Assembly (NCBI RefSeq): GCF_007665395.1
Contig: NZ_VDND01000009.1
Coordinates: 1 to 64,000 of the forward strand
From: Pseudomonas oryzihabitans
Lineage (GTDB): Bacteria > Pseudomonadota > Gammaproteobacteria > Pseudomonadales > Pseudomonadaceae
Direction: 5' to 3'
Length of the DNA stretch: 64,000 bases
Below are positions 51,865 through 59,973 of this stretch, piece after piece (the stretch's first letter is position 1; each line of letters opens with the position of its first letter). Made by a program: the position numbers and the translations under genes. The notes under the pieces were generated by a model. That model saw only the letters and a program-made list of their open reading frames with translations. It was not told where the DNA came from and made no database searches.

Positions 51865-51879
51865 ATAAGGTCGCCTTAT
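51865..51879. promoter_or_regulatory. Nac-like palindrome ATAAG-N5-CTTAT
   Basis: ATAAGGTCGCCTTAT in the divergent gap between the MFS gene (107 bases downstream on the minus strand) and the nac gene. Same pattern as at 39293 and 42464. Confidence 0.6.
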
Positions 51880-51894
51880 GGCTAGTCATTTAAA

Positions 51895-51913
51895 TTGCAC
51901 CAAAATGATGCAA
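51895..51913. promoter_or_regulatory. NtrC-like enhancer site
   Basis: TTGCACCAAAATGATGCAA matches the NtrC consensus TGCACC-N5-GGTGCA with one mismatch in the right half. It is about 82 bases upstream of the sigma-54 promoter of nac, a usual enhancer distance. Confidence 0.6.
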
Positions 51914-51994
51914 TGAACGCATTAACGCCCTCTCCCGACCCTTTATTACTCACTAAAATAGATCTACCGCTACGCGAACCACCAATACCAGAGC

Positions 51995-52010
51995 TGGCCT
52001 GACGATTGCT
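51995..52010 (+). promoter_or_regulatory. Sigma-54 promoter of nac
   Basis: TGGCCTGACGATTGCT has the -24 GG and -12 GC separated by 10 bases, close to the consensus TGGCACG-N4-TTGCT. It lies 30 bases before the ATG at 52040, so transcription would start about 20 bases before the coding sequence. Confidence 0.7.
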
Positions 52011-52039
52011 GAGAGTTGGCAAGACTCTAGAGATCCACT

Positions 52040-52945
52040 ATGAACCTCCGTCGCCTAAAGTACTTCGTCAAAATCGTTGATGTCGGTAGCCTGACCCAGG
52101 CCGCCGATATCTTGCACATCGCCCAACCAGCACTCAGCCAGCAGCTGGTAACCCTTGAAGCGGAGATGAAGCAACAACTACTCATCCGTACAAAAAGGGG
52201 TGTAACCCCAACCGATGCAGGCAAAACGCTCTATGCTCATGCCCAGCTTATCCTCCGCCAATGTGAGCAGGCACTCAGCGACGTCACTTCTACCGGGCAC
52301 CAGCTATCTGGAAAAGTATCAGTCGGCCTCGCACCGGGCACGGCCGCGTCTGCATTAGCCGTGCCGCTATTGCAGCACGTGCGCGCGACTCATCCAGGTA
52401 TCGTGTTGTACCTGAACGAAAACTTCGGTACGACGCTAAGCGAGCTCATTATGAATGGGCGAATGGATATGGCCGTGCTCTATGGCGGGCGGGAGCTACA
52501 TGGCCTCTCGTTTACACCTCTGGTGAGCGAACAACTCTTTCTCGTCAGCGCCGATCCTGCCATCGCAGGCAGGGAGGAGCTGACCTTCACTGATGCAGCC
52601 GCTTTGGATCTACTTCTACCCCGCCCTTATAATATAATTCGGCAGCTTGTCGATGAAGCAGCCGTCCGTGCCGGATGTAATATCCGAGTAATTGCTGAAA
52701 TTGAATCTGCCACTACTCTATCAACTGCAATCTCTCAGCGCTTTGGTGCGACAGTTCTCCCGGAATCAGCCGCCCGCGCTATGCAGGAGACTAGACGAGT
52801 CCATCTTGCGAAAATCATTCATCCAGAAATACAAGCCCCCCTCACTCTGTGTCTATCTGACCACTTGCCACTTTCAGTTCCTGCGCAGGCCGTGAAAGCA
52901 GTACTCTTGAACCTCGTTGAAAAAATGAAGGTCCCAGCAAATTAA
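52040..52945 (+). CDS. nac: Nac-type LysR nitrogen assimilation regulator
   Basis: 301 residues, clearly of the enteric Nac type: MNLRRLKYFVKIVDVGSLTQ, then AADILHIAQPALSQQ, LLIRTKRGVTPTDAGKTLY and ILRQCEQALSDV match Nac almost residue for residue in the DNA-binding half. The effector half is less similar. In enterics Nac is made only from a sigma-54/NtrC promoter and needs no co-inducer; here the same promoter type is visible upstream. It probably binds the ATAAG-N5-CTTAT palindromes that flank the lactam/pxp genes. Confidence 0.9.
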   Translation: MNLRRLKYFVKIVDVGSLTQAADILHIAQPALSQQLVTLEAEMKQQLLIRTKRGVTPTDAGKTLYAHAQLILRQCEQALSDVTSTGHQLSGKVSVGLAPGTAASALAVPLLQHVRATHPGIVLYLNENFGTTLSELIMNGRMDMAVLYGGRELHGLSFTPLVSEQLFLVSADPAIAGREELTFTDAAALDLLLPRPYNIIRQLVDEAAVRAGCNIRVIAEIESATTLSTAISQRFGATVLPESAARAMQETRRVHLAKIIHPEIQAPLTLCLSDHLPLSVPAQAVKAVLLNLVEKMKVPAN

Positions 52946-53200
52946 ATTGATAAGACTTGGTGCAGGTTTCCCTTGAAGCCTAACGATAGACGTTCACCGA
53001 AGTTCTTCAAAAAAATAAATTAATAAAATATTTTGCCTGACAGCCTTGCCGCTCCCTGACACATAGAAATTTGCGGTGTTAGGCGATGCTTCCTAAAGTG
53101 CAGGCTGAGTTTGGCTATTGCTTGTATTTTTTATTTATGTGGTTTTCATATCAGCTCCTACACCAGTGCAGGAGCTGAGTAAACGGCAACTTTATACTAA

Positions 53201-54622
53201 CTATAGTTCTTTCCTCATTACCCTCTCGATTTCGACTAATGACTTGCCCTTTGTCTCAGGAAGGCAGCTTATTACAAAAATCAATGACAGTACATTCAAG
53301 GCAGCAAAAGCATAGAATGTCTTCTCGCCGAAATAGCCCAAACACATTGGAAACAAGAAAGTGACCAGAGCATTAAACAGCCACTGTGAGGACACCGCCA
53401 CCCCAGACAGTATCCCGCGGACGCTATTGGGAAATAACTCCGACATTAGTAGCCAGTACACTGGAGAGATACACATCTGCATGGAAAACAAAAAAGTCAA
53501 AATCGTAGCCAGTGCTGCCCAGCTTTGCACAGGGCTGGGTGGAAGCAATTGCATTATGGCGCCAAGCGTTATTTGAGCGAGAATAACGATTACCAAGCCT
53601 AGCATCAACAGGTGCCGCCGCCCCACATGGCCAATAGCCCAGATACCAAGCATGGTTGCGATGACAGAGACGACGCCATTACCTATTGTGGCGGTCAACG
53701 CTGCATTAGTCCCAAGCCCCGTCGTCTTTAGAATGATTGGGGTGTAGTACATAAACGCATTGACGCCAGTGAACTGCAAGACGAAGCCAAGGCCGATGCC
53801 AATGCACAGCAACTTCACTACCCATCGTTCTTGAAGCAACTCCTTTGCCGGCGGCCGATGTTTTGCTGCCTTATCGTGAGCTCGCATTTCCTCTACTTCC
53901 CGACGCACCTCTTCGGGCGTGTCGCGTAGCTTCAGAAGCACCTGTTCCGCTTCTTTGATCCGGCCCTTCGACGCCAGCCAGTGAGGTGACGAGGGTAAGA
54001 GGAATGTTCCGAGGAACAGCAACACGCCTGGAACCATGGCGATGATTAGCATCGTCCTCCAGATGCCAGACTGATGGAAGAGATAGGCCAGCAGCGCACT
54101 CAGCGCATAGGCAAGCAGCTGCCCCGTAACGATCATCAGTTCATTGCGGCTTACCAAGCGACCACGCTTCAATGGGCCGGCGATCTCGGCGATGAAAACG
54201 GGCACTGTGGCCGAACCACCGCCTACGCCTATCCCAAGGACGAAACGCATGATGGTCATGACTATGACGTTTGGCGCCAAGGCTGTACCGATGGCACCGA
54301 TCACAAAGAGGACGGATAGGAGGCGCAGAGTGGTTCGACGACCGAATCGATCAGAAACGTAGCCACACGCCAGCGAGCCAATGGCGGCTCCTACAATAAG
54401 AGAAGACGCGACTATCCCCTCGGTGAAGGAGGTAAGCCCGAGACCGCCCTGCGAAACTGGCAGGCTCATGAACGGCAAGGCTCCCGCGATAATACCTGTG
54501 TCGTAGCCGAAGGCTAAAGCACCCATAGTAGCGACGAGAACAGTGATAAAAACTAAGCGCCGGCCTGAATGATTTCGGCGAGTTTTTTCGCCCGTAGCTG
54601 CTTGCATGATGTTGGAAATCAA
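53201..54622 (-). CDS. Sugar-porter family MFS transporter
   Basis: 473-residue 12-helix permease. MGALAFGYDTGIIAGALPFM at the N-terminus, DRFGRRTTL and GRRHLLMLG in the two RxGRR loops, WLASKGRIKEAEQVL, and the C-terminal PETKGKSLVEIE are hallmarks of the sugar/inositol:H+ symporter family. First physical gene of the catabolic cluster; transcribed in the same direction as the Dabb and dioxygenase genes, so it likely imports a sugar, polyol or glycoside broken down by them. Confidence 0.92.
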   Translation of the reverse strand: MISNIMQAATGEKTRRNHSGRRLVFITVLVATMGALAFGYDTGIIAGALPFMSLPVSQGGLGLTSFTEGIVASSLIVGAAIGSLACGYVSDRFGRRTTLRLLSVLFVIGAIGTALAPNVIVMTIMRFVLGIGVGGGSATVPVFIAEIAGPLKRGRLVSRNELMIVTGQLLAYALSALLAYLFHQSGIWRTMLIIAMVPGVLLFLGTFLLPSSPHWLASKGRIKEAEQVLLKLRDTPEEVRREVEEMRAHDKAAKHRPPAKELLQERWVVKLLCIGIGLGFVLQFTGVNAFMYYTPIILKTTGLGTNAALTATIGNGVVSVIATMLGIWAIGHVGRRHLLMLGLVIVILAQITLGAIMQLLPPSPVQSWAALATILTFLFSMQMCISPVYWLLMSELFPNSVRGILSGVAVSSQWLFNALVTFLFPMCLGYFGEKTFYAFAALNVLSLIFVISCLPETKGKSLVEIERVMRKEL

Positions 54623-54646
54623 GTGGAACTCCTCACCAGGATCTAA

Positions 54647-54808
54647 TTATTGGAATGATGCAAGTACCCTGAGGGATGGCATCGATAGGTCTGGCTGGGC
54701 TCGTTCCTCCTGAACAAAGCGCGTGGCCTGCTGCAAGGTCAAATATGTGAGCCACTCGGCCTTGTTCTCAGGTGGCGTTGAGAGTCGGCCGATTGGAAGT
54801 TTCTGCAC
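54647..54808 (-). CDS. Small hypothetical protein, GTG start
   Basis: A 53-codon frame from GTG 54808, 16 bases after the Dabb gene stop, to TAA 54647, just before the MFS start. It begins MQKLPIGRLSTPPENKAEWL and continues TYLTLQQATRFVQEERAQPD; a charged helical protein with no recognised family. AGGGGGC lies upstream of the GTG. Position and strand fit the operon, and gene spacing around it is tight, which favours a real small gene. It could be a chance frame or the tail of a larger lost gene. Confidence 0.5.
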   Translation of the reverse strand: MQKLPIGRLSTPPENKAEWLTYLTLQQATRFVQEERAQPDLSMPSLRVLASFQ

Positions 54809-54823
54809 TACTTACTGAGCCCC

Positions 54824-55129
54824 CTAAGAAACGTAATCGACTTGGTGCCTGGCGATGCGCAGATTCCCCAGCTCTTCTCTGACGCGCAAATGAGCTGGGT
54901 GAATGGCATAGTCCGCAAGAGCTTGCATCGAATCAAATTCCGAGTACAGAACCACATCGCATGCATAGTCGATCCGACTGATATCGACCCCGATTTCAAG
55001 AGTGCGTAGCCCAGGTATCAGATCGCGAATGCCTTCAAAGGCATTTTTCAGCTTTTCTATATTTTGGGATCGCTCTGTTGCGTTTTCGCCTTGTAAATTC
55101 CACATGACGATGTGCTTGATGCTCGACAT
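54824..55129 (-). CDS. Dabb (stress-responsive A/B barrel) domain protein
   Basis: 101 residues, whole protein one Dabb domain: IKHIVMWNLQGENATERSQN at the N-terminus, LIPGLRTLEIGVDISRID in the middle and YSEFDSMQALADYAIHPAHL near the end, with a conserved His pair. Relatives include small cyclase-like or lyase-like enzymes acting on aromatic or polyketide compounds. Encoded 28 bases after the dioxygenase, in the same operon. Specific reaction unknown. Confidence 0.85.
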   Translation of the reverse strand: MSSIKHIVMWNLQGENATERSQNIEKLKNAFEGIRDLIPGLRTLEIGVDISRIDYACDVVLYSEFDSMQALADYAIHPAHLRVREELGNLRIARHQVDYVS

Positions 55130-55157
55130 AGGTGCTCCGGGCGGGTGGCATACCCGC

Positions 55158-56024
55158 TTAGTGGGTCTTTTTATTTAGAACAAAGCCGAAGTCGAGCGTA
55201 TAAAATGGCTCGTTACTTTCGAAACCGTAAGGGGTAACGCCGGGCTCATGTTGAACCCAGTCTGCAATAAGCGAAGAGCGCACGCCAAAGACCGCGTCAG
55301 AATCTAAATACTCACCACCTTCCCGGAAGACATGGGTAACCAAACGCTCATAACCAGGAGCCGAAATCATGAAGTGAAGGTGAGCCGGTCGCCACGGATG
55401 TCGGTTGAGCGCCTGGAGCATCTTTCCTACCGGCCCATCATGGGGGATGGGGTATGCCTCAGGCACGATGGTCTGGAAGTGATAGTGCCCCTCGCTATCT
55501 GCCCTTAGTACGCCCCGACCTTCATAGTGGTCCATGCCGTCCTTCTGAACGTCGTAGAACCCTGCGTCGTCAGCCTGCCAGACTTCTATCTCGGCGCCCG
55601 GAATAGCTTCTCCGTCAATGCCCTTGACGGTGCCTCTGACGAACCAAGGAGTGCCTTCCAACTCAGCGCTGATGTTTTCGCCAAGCTCAAAGATGGGAGC
55701 GCTGGCCACATGGAAGGGGCCGAAGACGGTGGCTTCAGTACATCCAGCAGGCTTTTTGTGGTTTTGCGCAGTCACCAATGTCGACAACCCGAGCGTATCC
55801 GAGAGAAGGATGAACTCTTGCCGAGTCGGAGAGCAGATTTGGCCGACGGCGGTAAGAAATTCGATGCCCTTTTCCCATTCAGCTTCGGTGAGCTGCACTT
55901 CACGAGCGAAGGTGTGAAGGTGCTGGACGAGGCAGGTGAGGACCTCATGAAGGCGCGCATCGGGCGTCTCAGCATTGCGGGCGATCACTGCCTGCGTGAT
56001 GGTTTGTTCATCAAGATTTCGCAT
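55158..56024 (-). CDS. Intradiol ring-cleavage dioxygenase (hydroxyquinol 1,2-dioxygenase-like)
   Basis: Non-haem Fe(III) enzyme that opens 1,2-dihydroxy aromatic rings between the hydroxyls, 288 residues. The N-terminal helical linker domain (about 1-100) is followed by the beta-sandwich core. Iron ligands are expected from Tyr in DHYEGRGVLRADSEGHYHFQ and two His in WRPAHLHF. The hydroxyquinol branch is favoured because maleylacetate reductase, the next step, is encoded nearby; a chlorocatechol substrate is an alternative. Divergent from a LysR regulator. Confidence 0.9.
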   Translation of the reverse strand: MRNLDEQTITQAVIARNAETPDARLHEVLTCLVQHLHTFAREVQLTEAEWEKGIEFLTAVGQICSPTRQEFILLSDTLGLSTLVTAQNHKKPAGCTEATVFGPFHVASAPIFELGENISAELEGTPWFVRGTVKGIDGEAIPGAEIEVWQADDAGFYDVQKDGMDHYEGRGVLRADSEGHYHFQTIVPEAYPIPHDGPVGKMLQALNRHPWRPAHLHFMISAPGYERLVTHVFREGGEYLDSDAVFGVRSSLIADWVQHEPGVTPYGFESNEPFYTLDFGFVLNKKTH

Positions 56025-56122
56025 TACGCATGTTCCTTGGACTTGTTAGGCGTGTTGCTTCGCTTGGCAGCCTTCACGAAGGCCAGCCGCTTTCAACAGC
56101 AATTTGTTTAAGCTAAAGTGCT

Positions 56123-56149
56123 CGTTTGTGGAATAAAACCCCACAAACG
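56123..56149. promoter_or_regulatory. Dyad operator between dioxygenase and LysR
   Basis: CGTTTGTGG (56123-56131) and CCACAAACG (56141-56149) form a perfect 9-bp inverted repeat with a 9-base spacer, 46 bases before the LysR start, in the divergent promoter region. Confidence 0.55.
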
Positions 56150-56194
56150 GAATTCTTTATTTCAAATAAGAAAAACTGACGAGGTGACTCTTCC

Positions 56195-57109
56195 TTGGAC
56201 CGATTCCTCGAGCTGGAGCTATTCGTCTACACCGCGGAGCTGGGAACCCTGAGCAAGGCGGCCGAGCGGTTGGATATCTCGAATGCGGCAGCGACTCGTC
56301 ATCTGGCGGCGTTGGAAGCGCGCCTAAACGTCCGGCTGATCGAGCGAAATACGCGGCGCCTGTCTCTCACCAATACGGGCCACGATTTCTATAAAAGGTG
56401 CAAGGCAGTTCTAGCCGAGCTGGGCGAGGCCGAGGCATCGGTCAACGCCAGTATGGTCGAGCCGACAGGAACCCTCACTGTCACGGCAACGATCTCATTT
56501 GCCATGCTGCACCTGGCTCCATTGGTGCCCGAATTTCAACGGCGGCATCCTGGGCTGCAGATGAAGCTGATCGGTGCGAATCGATACTACGACATCATGG
56601 ATAGCGAGATTGACCTCGCTGTCCGCACCCGGGAATTCGAGGCAGACTCGAATATCGCTATCCGCAAGCTGGCCACAACACGTCGCGTACTGGCTGCCTC
56701 ACCACGGTATCTGTTGTCCCGACCCAAATTACGTACACCAGAGGACCTGGTTGAGCATGAGCTGTTGATCTATAGCCATGCCAATCATCCGAACATCATG
56801 GAGTTCACCCAGGAGGATCGATCGGTTACGGTCAAGGTCCAGCCTAGCTTGGAAAGCAATGATGGCCAGATCGTCAGAGCAGCAGCATTGGCTGGTGCGG
56901 GGATACTGGTTCAGCCCAAATACATCATCTACGACGATCTGCTTGCAGGGCGTCTAATTCCGGTGCTGGATGACTGGCATCTGCCACAGCTGACCATCAA
57001 CCTTGCCTTTCAGAATCGGCGATTCATGCCTGCGAAGACCCGCTTGTTTATCGACTTTTTGACCGACCACTTCCACCGGAACGAATACGAGCGGTACTGG
57101 ACCAGATAA
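56195..57109 (+). CDS. LysR family transcriptional regulator A
   Basis: 304 residues; DNA-binding helix LELFVYTAELGTLSKAAERL, effector domain beginning LTVTATISFAMLHLAPLVPEF. It is clearly paralogous to the regulator at 58795-59709: both share NRYYDIMD/NRYLDVME, VRTREFEAD/IRTRQFEAD, TRRVLAASP and VQPKYI-YD. TTG start at 56195 follows GAGGTG. Divergent from the dioxygenase operon and converging on maleylacetate reductase; probably controls the aromatic genes. Confidence 0.88.
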   Translation: MDRFLELELFVYTAELGTLSKAAERLDISNAAATRHLAALEARLNVRLIERNTRRLSLTNTGHDFYKRCKAVLAELGEAEASVNASMVEPTGTLTVTATISFAMLHLAPLVPEFQRRHPGLQMKLIGANRYYDIMDSEIDLAVRTREFEADSNIAIRKLATTRRVLAASPRYLLSRPKLRTPEDLVEHELLIYSHANHPNIMEFTQEDRSVTVKVQPSLESNDGQIVRAAALAGAGILVQPKYIIYDDLLAGRLIPVLDDWHLPQLTINLAFQNRRFMPAKTRLFIDFLTDHFHRNEYERYWTR

Positions 57110-57161
57110 AAGGCCCTCGACCTAGCGAGTGGGCTAGGCCGAGGGAAACACCAAGCCCCCG

Positions 57162-58232
57162 CTACGCGGGACGTACGCCCTGGAAAGCGTTCTGTAGCAA
57201 TCCACGGATGCCGTCGCGTTCGATCGGGCGTGGATTCCAATAAGGGTTGGATAGGGCGATGTCGGTCGCTTTATCCAAGTCGGGTTCCGTCAGGCCTAGC
57301 TCAGCCAGCGTTGTCGGCGCTTGTAGTTCTTTGGCGAGGTCATAGAGCGCGGCGCCAGCCGAGTTTTGGTCACCTCCGAGTGCTCGAACGATCCGCGCGG
57401 CGGCTTCAGGAGCGGCCTCGGCGTTGTAGGCGATTGCGTGAGGCAGAACCACGGTGTGCGTTGGAGCGTGTGGAAGGTTGAAGCTACCCCCAAGCGTGTG
57501 ACAGAGCTTGTGATGAAGCGCCATTCCAACGTTCCCCAGCACGAGGCTGCACAACCATGCTCCGTACAGGCAGTCAGCGCGCGCATCGAGGTCGTCGGGA
57601 GATCGAACGACGCGTCGTAATCCTTCAGCCATCGCACGAATACCTTCCTCGGCCATCAATGACATGACCGGGTTCCCATCCTGGGCGTAGAGTCCTTCAG
57701 CGGCATGCGCGATCGCGTTCATCCCGCTGGTGACCGACAATCCTACCGGTAGAGAGACCGAAAGCTCTGGATCGTAGATGACCGTTTTCGGAAGGACTCT
57801 GATGTCCTTTCCCGTCTTCTTCAGCCCGTTTTCAGTGAGCCCATAGACTGGGGTCATTTCTGAGCCCGCGTAGGTTGTCGGAATGGCGAGAATGGGCAAG
57901 CCAGAATCAAGCGCAATGGCCTTACCAAGCCCAGTAGTAGATCCGCCGCCGATAGCGACTGCACAGTCTGCATCCAATTCTTTTGCAACCTGCCGGGCCT
58001 CTCTCGCTGTCTCGATAGGCACGTGCATGACGGCCTTGTCGAAGACGCCAGCAGCGCGATCCCCAAGCTGCGCAGCAACACGTTCAGCTTGATCGCGTTG
58101 TTCCGGGGTCGAAAGAACCAACGCCCGTCGAGCACCGAGCCGATCGATTTCGCTCTCGAGCTGCTGTAGTGCACCTCTGCCGAAAACAACGCGGGCAGGC
58201 AGCCCTGTATAGGTAAAAAATTTAGATGCCAC
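57162..58232 (-). CDS. Maleylacetate reductase
   Basis: Iron-containing alcohol dehydrogenase family enzyme that reduces maleylacetate to 3-oxoadipate with NADH, the step after hydroxyquinol cleavage. I choose a GTG start at 58232 with AGAGGAA upstream (356 residues, the family size) rather than ATG 58262. Characteristic GRGALQQLESEI, AIGGGSTTGLGKAIAL, PTTYAGSEMTPVYGLTE and KLCHTLGG are present; metal ligands appear as the His-rich ALHHKLCH region. Followed upstream by the NTF2-like gene in the same direction. Confidence 0.92.
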   Translation of the reverse strand: MASKFFTYTGLPARVVFGRGALQQLESEIDRLGARRALVLSTPEQRDQAERVAAQLGDRAAGVFDKAVMHVPIETAREARQVAKELDADCAVAIGGGSTTGLGKAIALDSGLPILAIPTTYAGSEMTPVYGLTENGLKKTGKDIRVLPKTVIYDPELSVSLPVGLSVTSGMNAIAHAAEGLYAQDGNPVMSLMAEEGIRAMAEGLRRVVRSPDDLDARADCLYGAWLCSLVLGNVGMALHHKLCHTLGGSFNLPHAPTHTVVLPHAIAYNAEAAPEAAARIVRALGGDQNSAGAALYDLAKELQAPTTLAELGLTEPDLDKATDIALSNPYWNPRPIERDGIRGLLQNAFQGVRPA

Positions 58233-58281
58233 TGTGAGATTCCTCTGGTCGTGGAAGTACATCTCCGGCCGCAGGCCGATG

Positions 58282-58662
58282 TTATTTGAGAGGGGTAGCC
58301 TGGTAACTCCGTAGCTTCCATTCACCATTGGTATGGATCCAGGTAGCCGCAGCCCGGTTGTGATGCGTCTTGGCGTGACCATTCACGCTCATGGCGCAGT
58401 TCATTTCACCCACGACGAACGCCCACAAACGGTCGATTTCGAGATGCTCGATCGGATGATCGATGTTGTGGTAGTCGTAATAGCCGCTACGAAGCTTCTC
58501 TAGATAGCTCTCGAGAGTGTCGACTAGGCCGCTGGTGTGGATGTATAGCAGGCGAGGATGGGCAAGGCGCTGGAAGGCATCGCAGTCTCCCTCCACCATG
58601 GCCTCGTAGCGTTGACGCTCAAGCTCGCGAATGTGCTGGGCTGTTTCTTGTTCTGGGTGCAT
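58282..58662 (-). CDS. NTF2-like (DUF4440-type) protein
   Basis: 126 residues from ATG 58662 with GAGG upstream. NTF2-like cone fold: HIRELERQRYEAMVEGDCDAFQRL, LLYIHTSGLVDTLESYLEKL, then WAFVVGEMNCAMSVNGHAKT and ATWIHTNGEWKLRSYQATP. No signal peptide. Lies 49 bases upstream of the maleylacetate reductase start and is likely cotranscribed. May be a small isomerase or hydrolase for an aromatic or sugar intermediate; function not assigned. Confidence 0.85.
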   Translation of the reverse strand: MHPEQETAQHIRELERQRYEAMVEGDCDAFQRLAHPRLLYIHTSGLVDTLESYLEKLRSGYYDYHNIDHPIEHLEIDRLWAFVVGEMNCAMSVNGHAKTHHNRAAATWIHTNGEWKLRSYQATPLK

Positions 58663-58707
58663 AGCCGCCTCAAAGAATGATGGTAGCCATCCGGCAACCG
58701 ATCACGA

Positions 58708-58723
58708 CTCGTGTTTAAACGAG
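58708..58723. promoter_or_regulatory. Palindrome upstream of the NTF2-like/maleylacetate reductase genes
   Basis: CTCGTGTTTAAACGAG, a dyad (CTCGT / ACGAG) around GTTTAA, about 45 bases before the NTF2-like start; possible binding site for one of the two LysR proteins. A matching site was not seen elsewhere. Confidence 0.35.
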
Positions 58724-58794
58724 CCTATATTTTCTGATTTGGCTATTAAACGAACAAAATGAAAATCTTTATTCCATTTTTGAAATTATCGCGA

Positions 58795-59709
58795 TCACTG
58801 TGTCCATAGACGCTCGTAGTTGTTGTCACGAAACCGAGTGGCTAGCGCTTCGATGAAGAGCCTCACCTTGGCCGGCATGTGCCGTCTGGTTTGAAAAGCG
58901 ATATTCATTGTCAGCCTCGGCAGATCCCAGTCATCCAGGACAGGTATGAGGTCGCCTTTGACTAGCGCGTCGTAGACGATGTACTTGGGCTGGACCAGGA
59001 TTCCCATGTCGTGCAGTGCTGCTCGCAGAACGATCTGGCCGTCGTTCGTTGAAATGAACGGCCTAACCTCCACCGTGGTTGCCTCGCCGCGCCTCTTGAA
59101 GGGCAGCGCGTTAGGATTCAAGGCGTAGTCGTAAATCAGCAGCTTGTGCTTGAGCAGGTCGAATGGTGTCTGTGGGGTTCCATACTGCTCCAGGTAGGCC
59201 GGCGATGCTGCTAGCACCCGCCTTGTCTCTGCAAGTCGCCTAATGGTGAGGTTGTTGTCCGCTTCGAACTGACGAGTTCGAATGGCCACGTCGACATTGT
59301 TTTCCATGACGTCCAGATAACGGTTGGCAGCTACGATGTCGACCGTTATCTCGGGATAGCGCGCCATGAACTCCGGCAGGAGCGGCTCTATGTGGAGTAG
59401 GCAGAACGACAGTGAGGCCGTCACCCGAAGAACACCGCTCGGTTTGACGACTGCTTCCCGAGCCACGGCTTCGGCTTCTCTCACATCCGCCAGAACTGAC
59501 TTCGTCCGACGATAGAACTCAGACCCTACTTCCGTGAGTGATAGCTGACGGGTGGTGCGCTGCACCAGCCGTACCCCCAGACGCGACTCCAATGCCATCA
59601 GATGACGACTCGTGGCAGACACGGAAAGCTTCAGATTTTCGGCTGCCTTGCTGATGCTGCCTGCGTCTGCGACGCCGACAAACACCTCAATCTCTTTGAA
59701 TGGATCCAT
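58795..59709 (-). CDS. LysR family transcriptional regulator B
   Basis: 304 residues, same length as the regulator at 56195 and clearly its paralogue across both domains. DNA-binding helix VFVGVADAGSISKAAENLKL, effector domain with VPVLDDWDLPRLTMNIAFQ. Divergent from the TIM-barrel/dehydrogenase operon starting at 59974, so it is likely the regulator of the sugar half of the cluster. Confidence 0.88.
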   Translation of the reverse strand: MDPFKEIEVFVGVADAGSISKAAENLKLSVSATSRHLMALESRLGVRLVQRTTRQLSLTEVGSEFYRRTKSVLADVREAEAVAREAVVKPSGVLRVTASLSFCLLHIEPLLPEFMARYPEITVDIVAANRYLDVMENNVDVAIRTRQFEADNNLTIRRLAETRRVLAASPAYLEQYGTPQTPFDLLKHKLLIYDYALNPNALPFKRRGEATTVEVRPFISTNDGQIVLRAALHDMGILVQPKYIVYDALVKGDLIPVLDDWDLPRLTMNIAFQTRRHMPAKVRLFIEALATRFRDNNYERLWTQ

Positions 59710-59973
59710 GTAATTTTCCCGCTAGGTGGGAAGCTGTATCCCATTACTATAGGTTTTTTCCTGAAAAGAGAGAAACTAGACTCCGGATCAACCAGATAAG
59801 AACAATGACTGGAGACACCGATGCATCGACCTATCCTGATGCGTTCCCAAGAGGCCGACCTGCCGCCTCTCGAATCGGTAGGCATACTGCCTCACCGAAT
59901 CTCAATCCCAGCTGAACCTCTCTGAGCCCCTTTGGCGGACGAACGTCTGTCCATTCGAAACACGGAAATGCAA

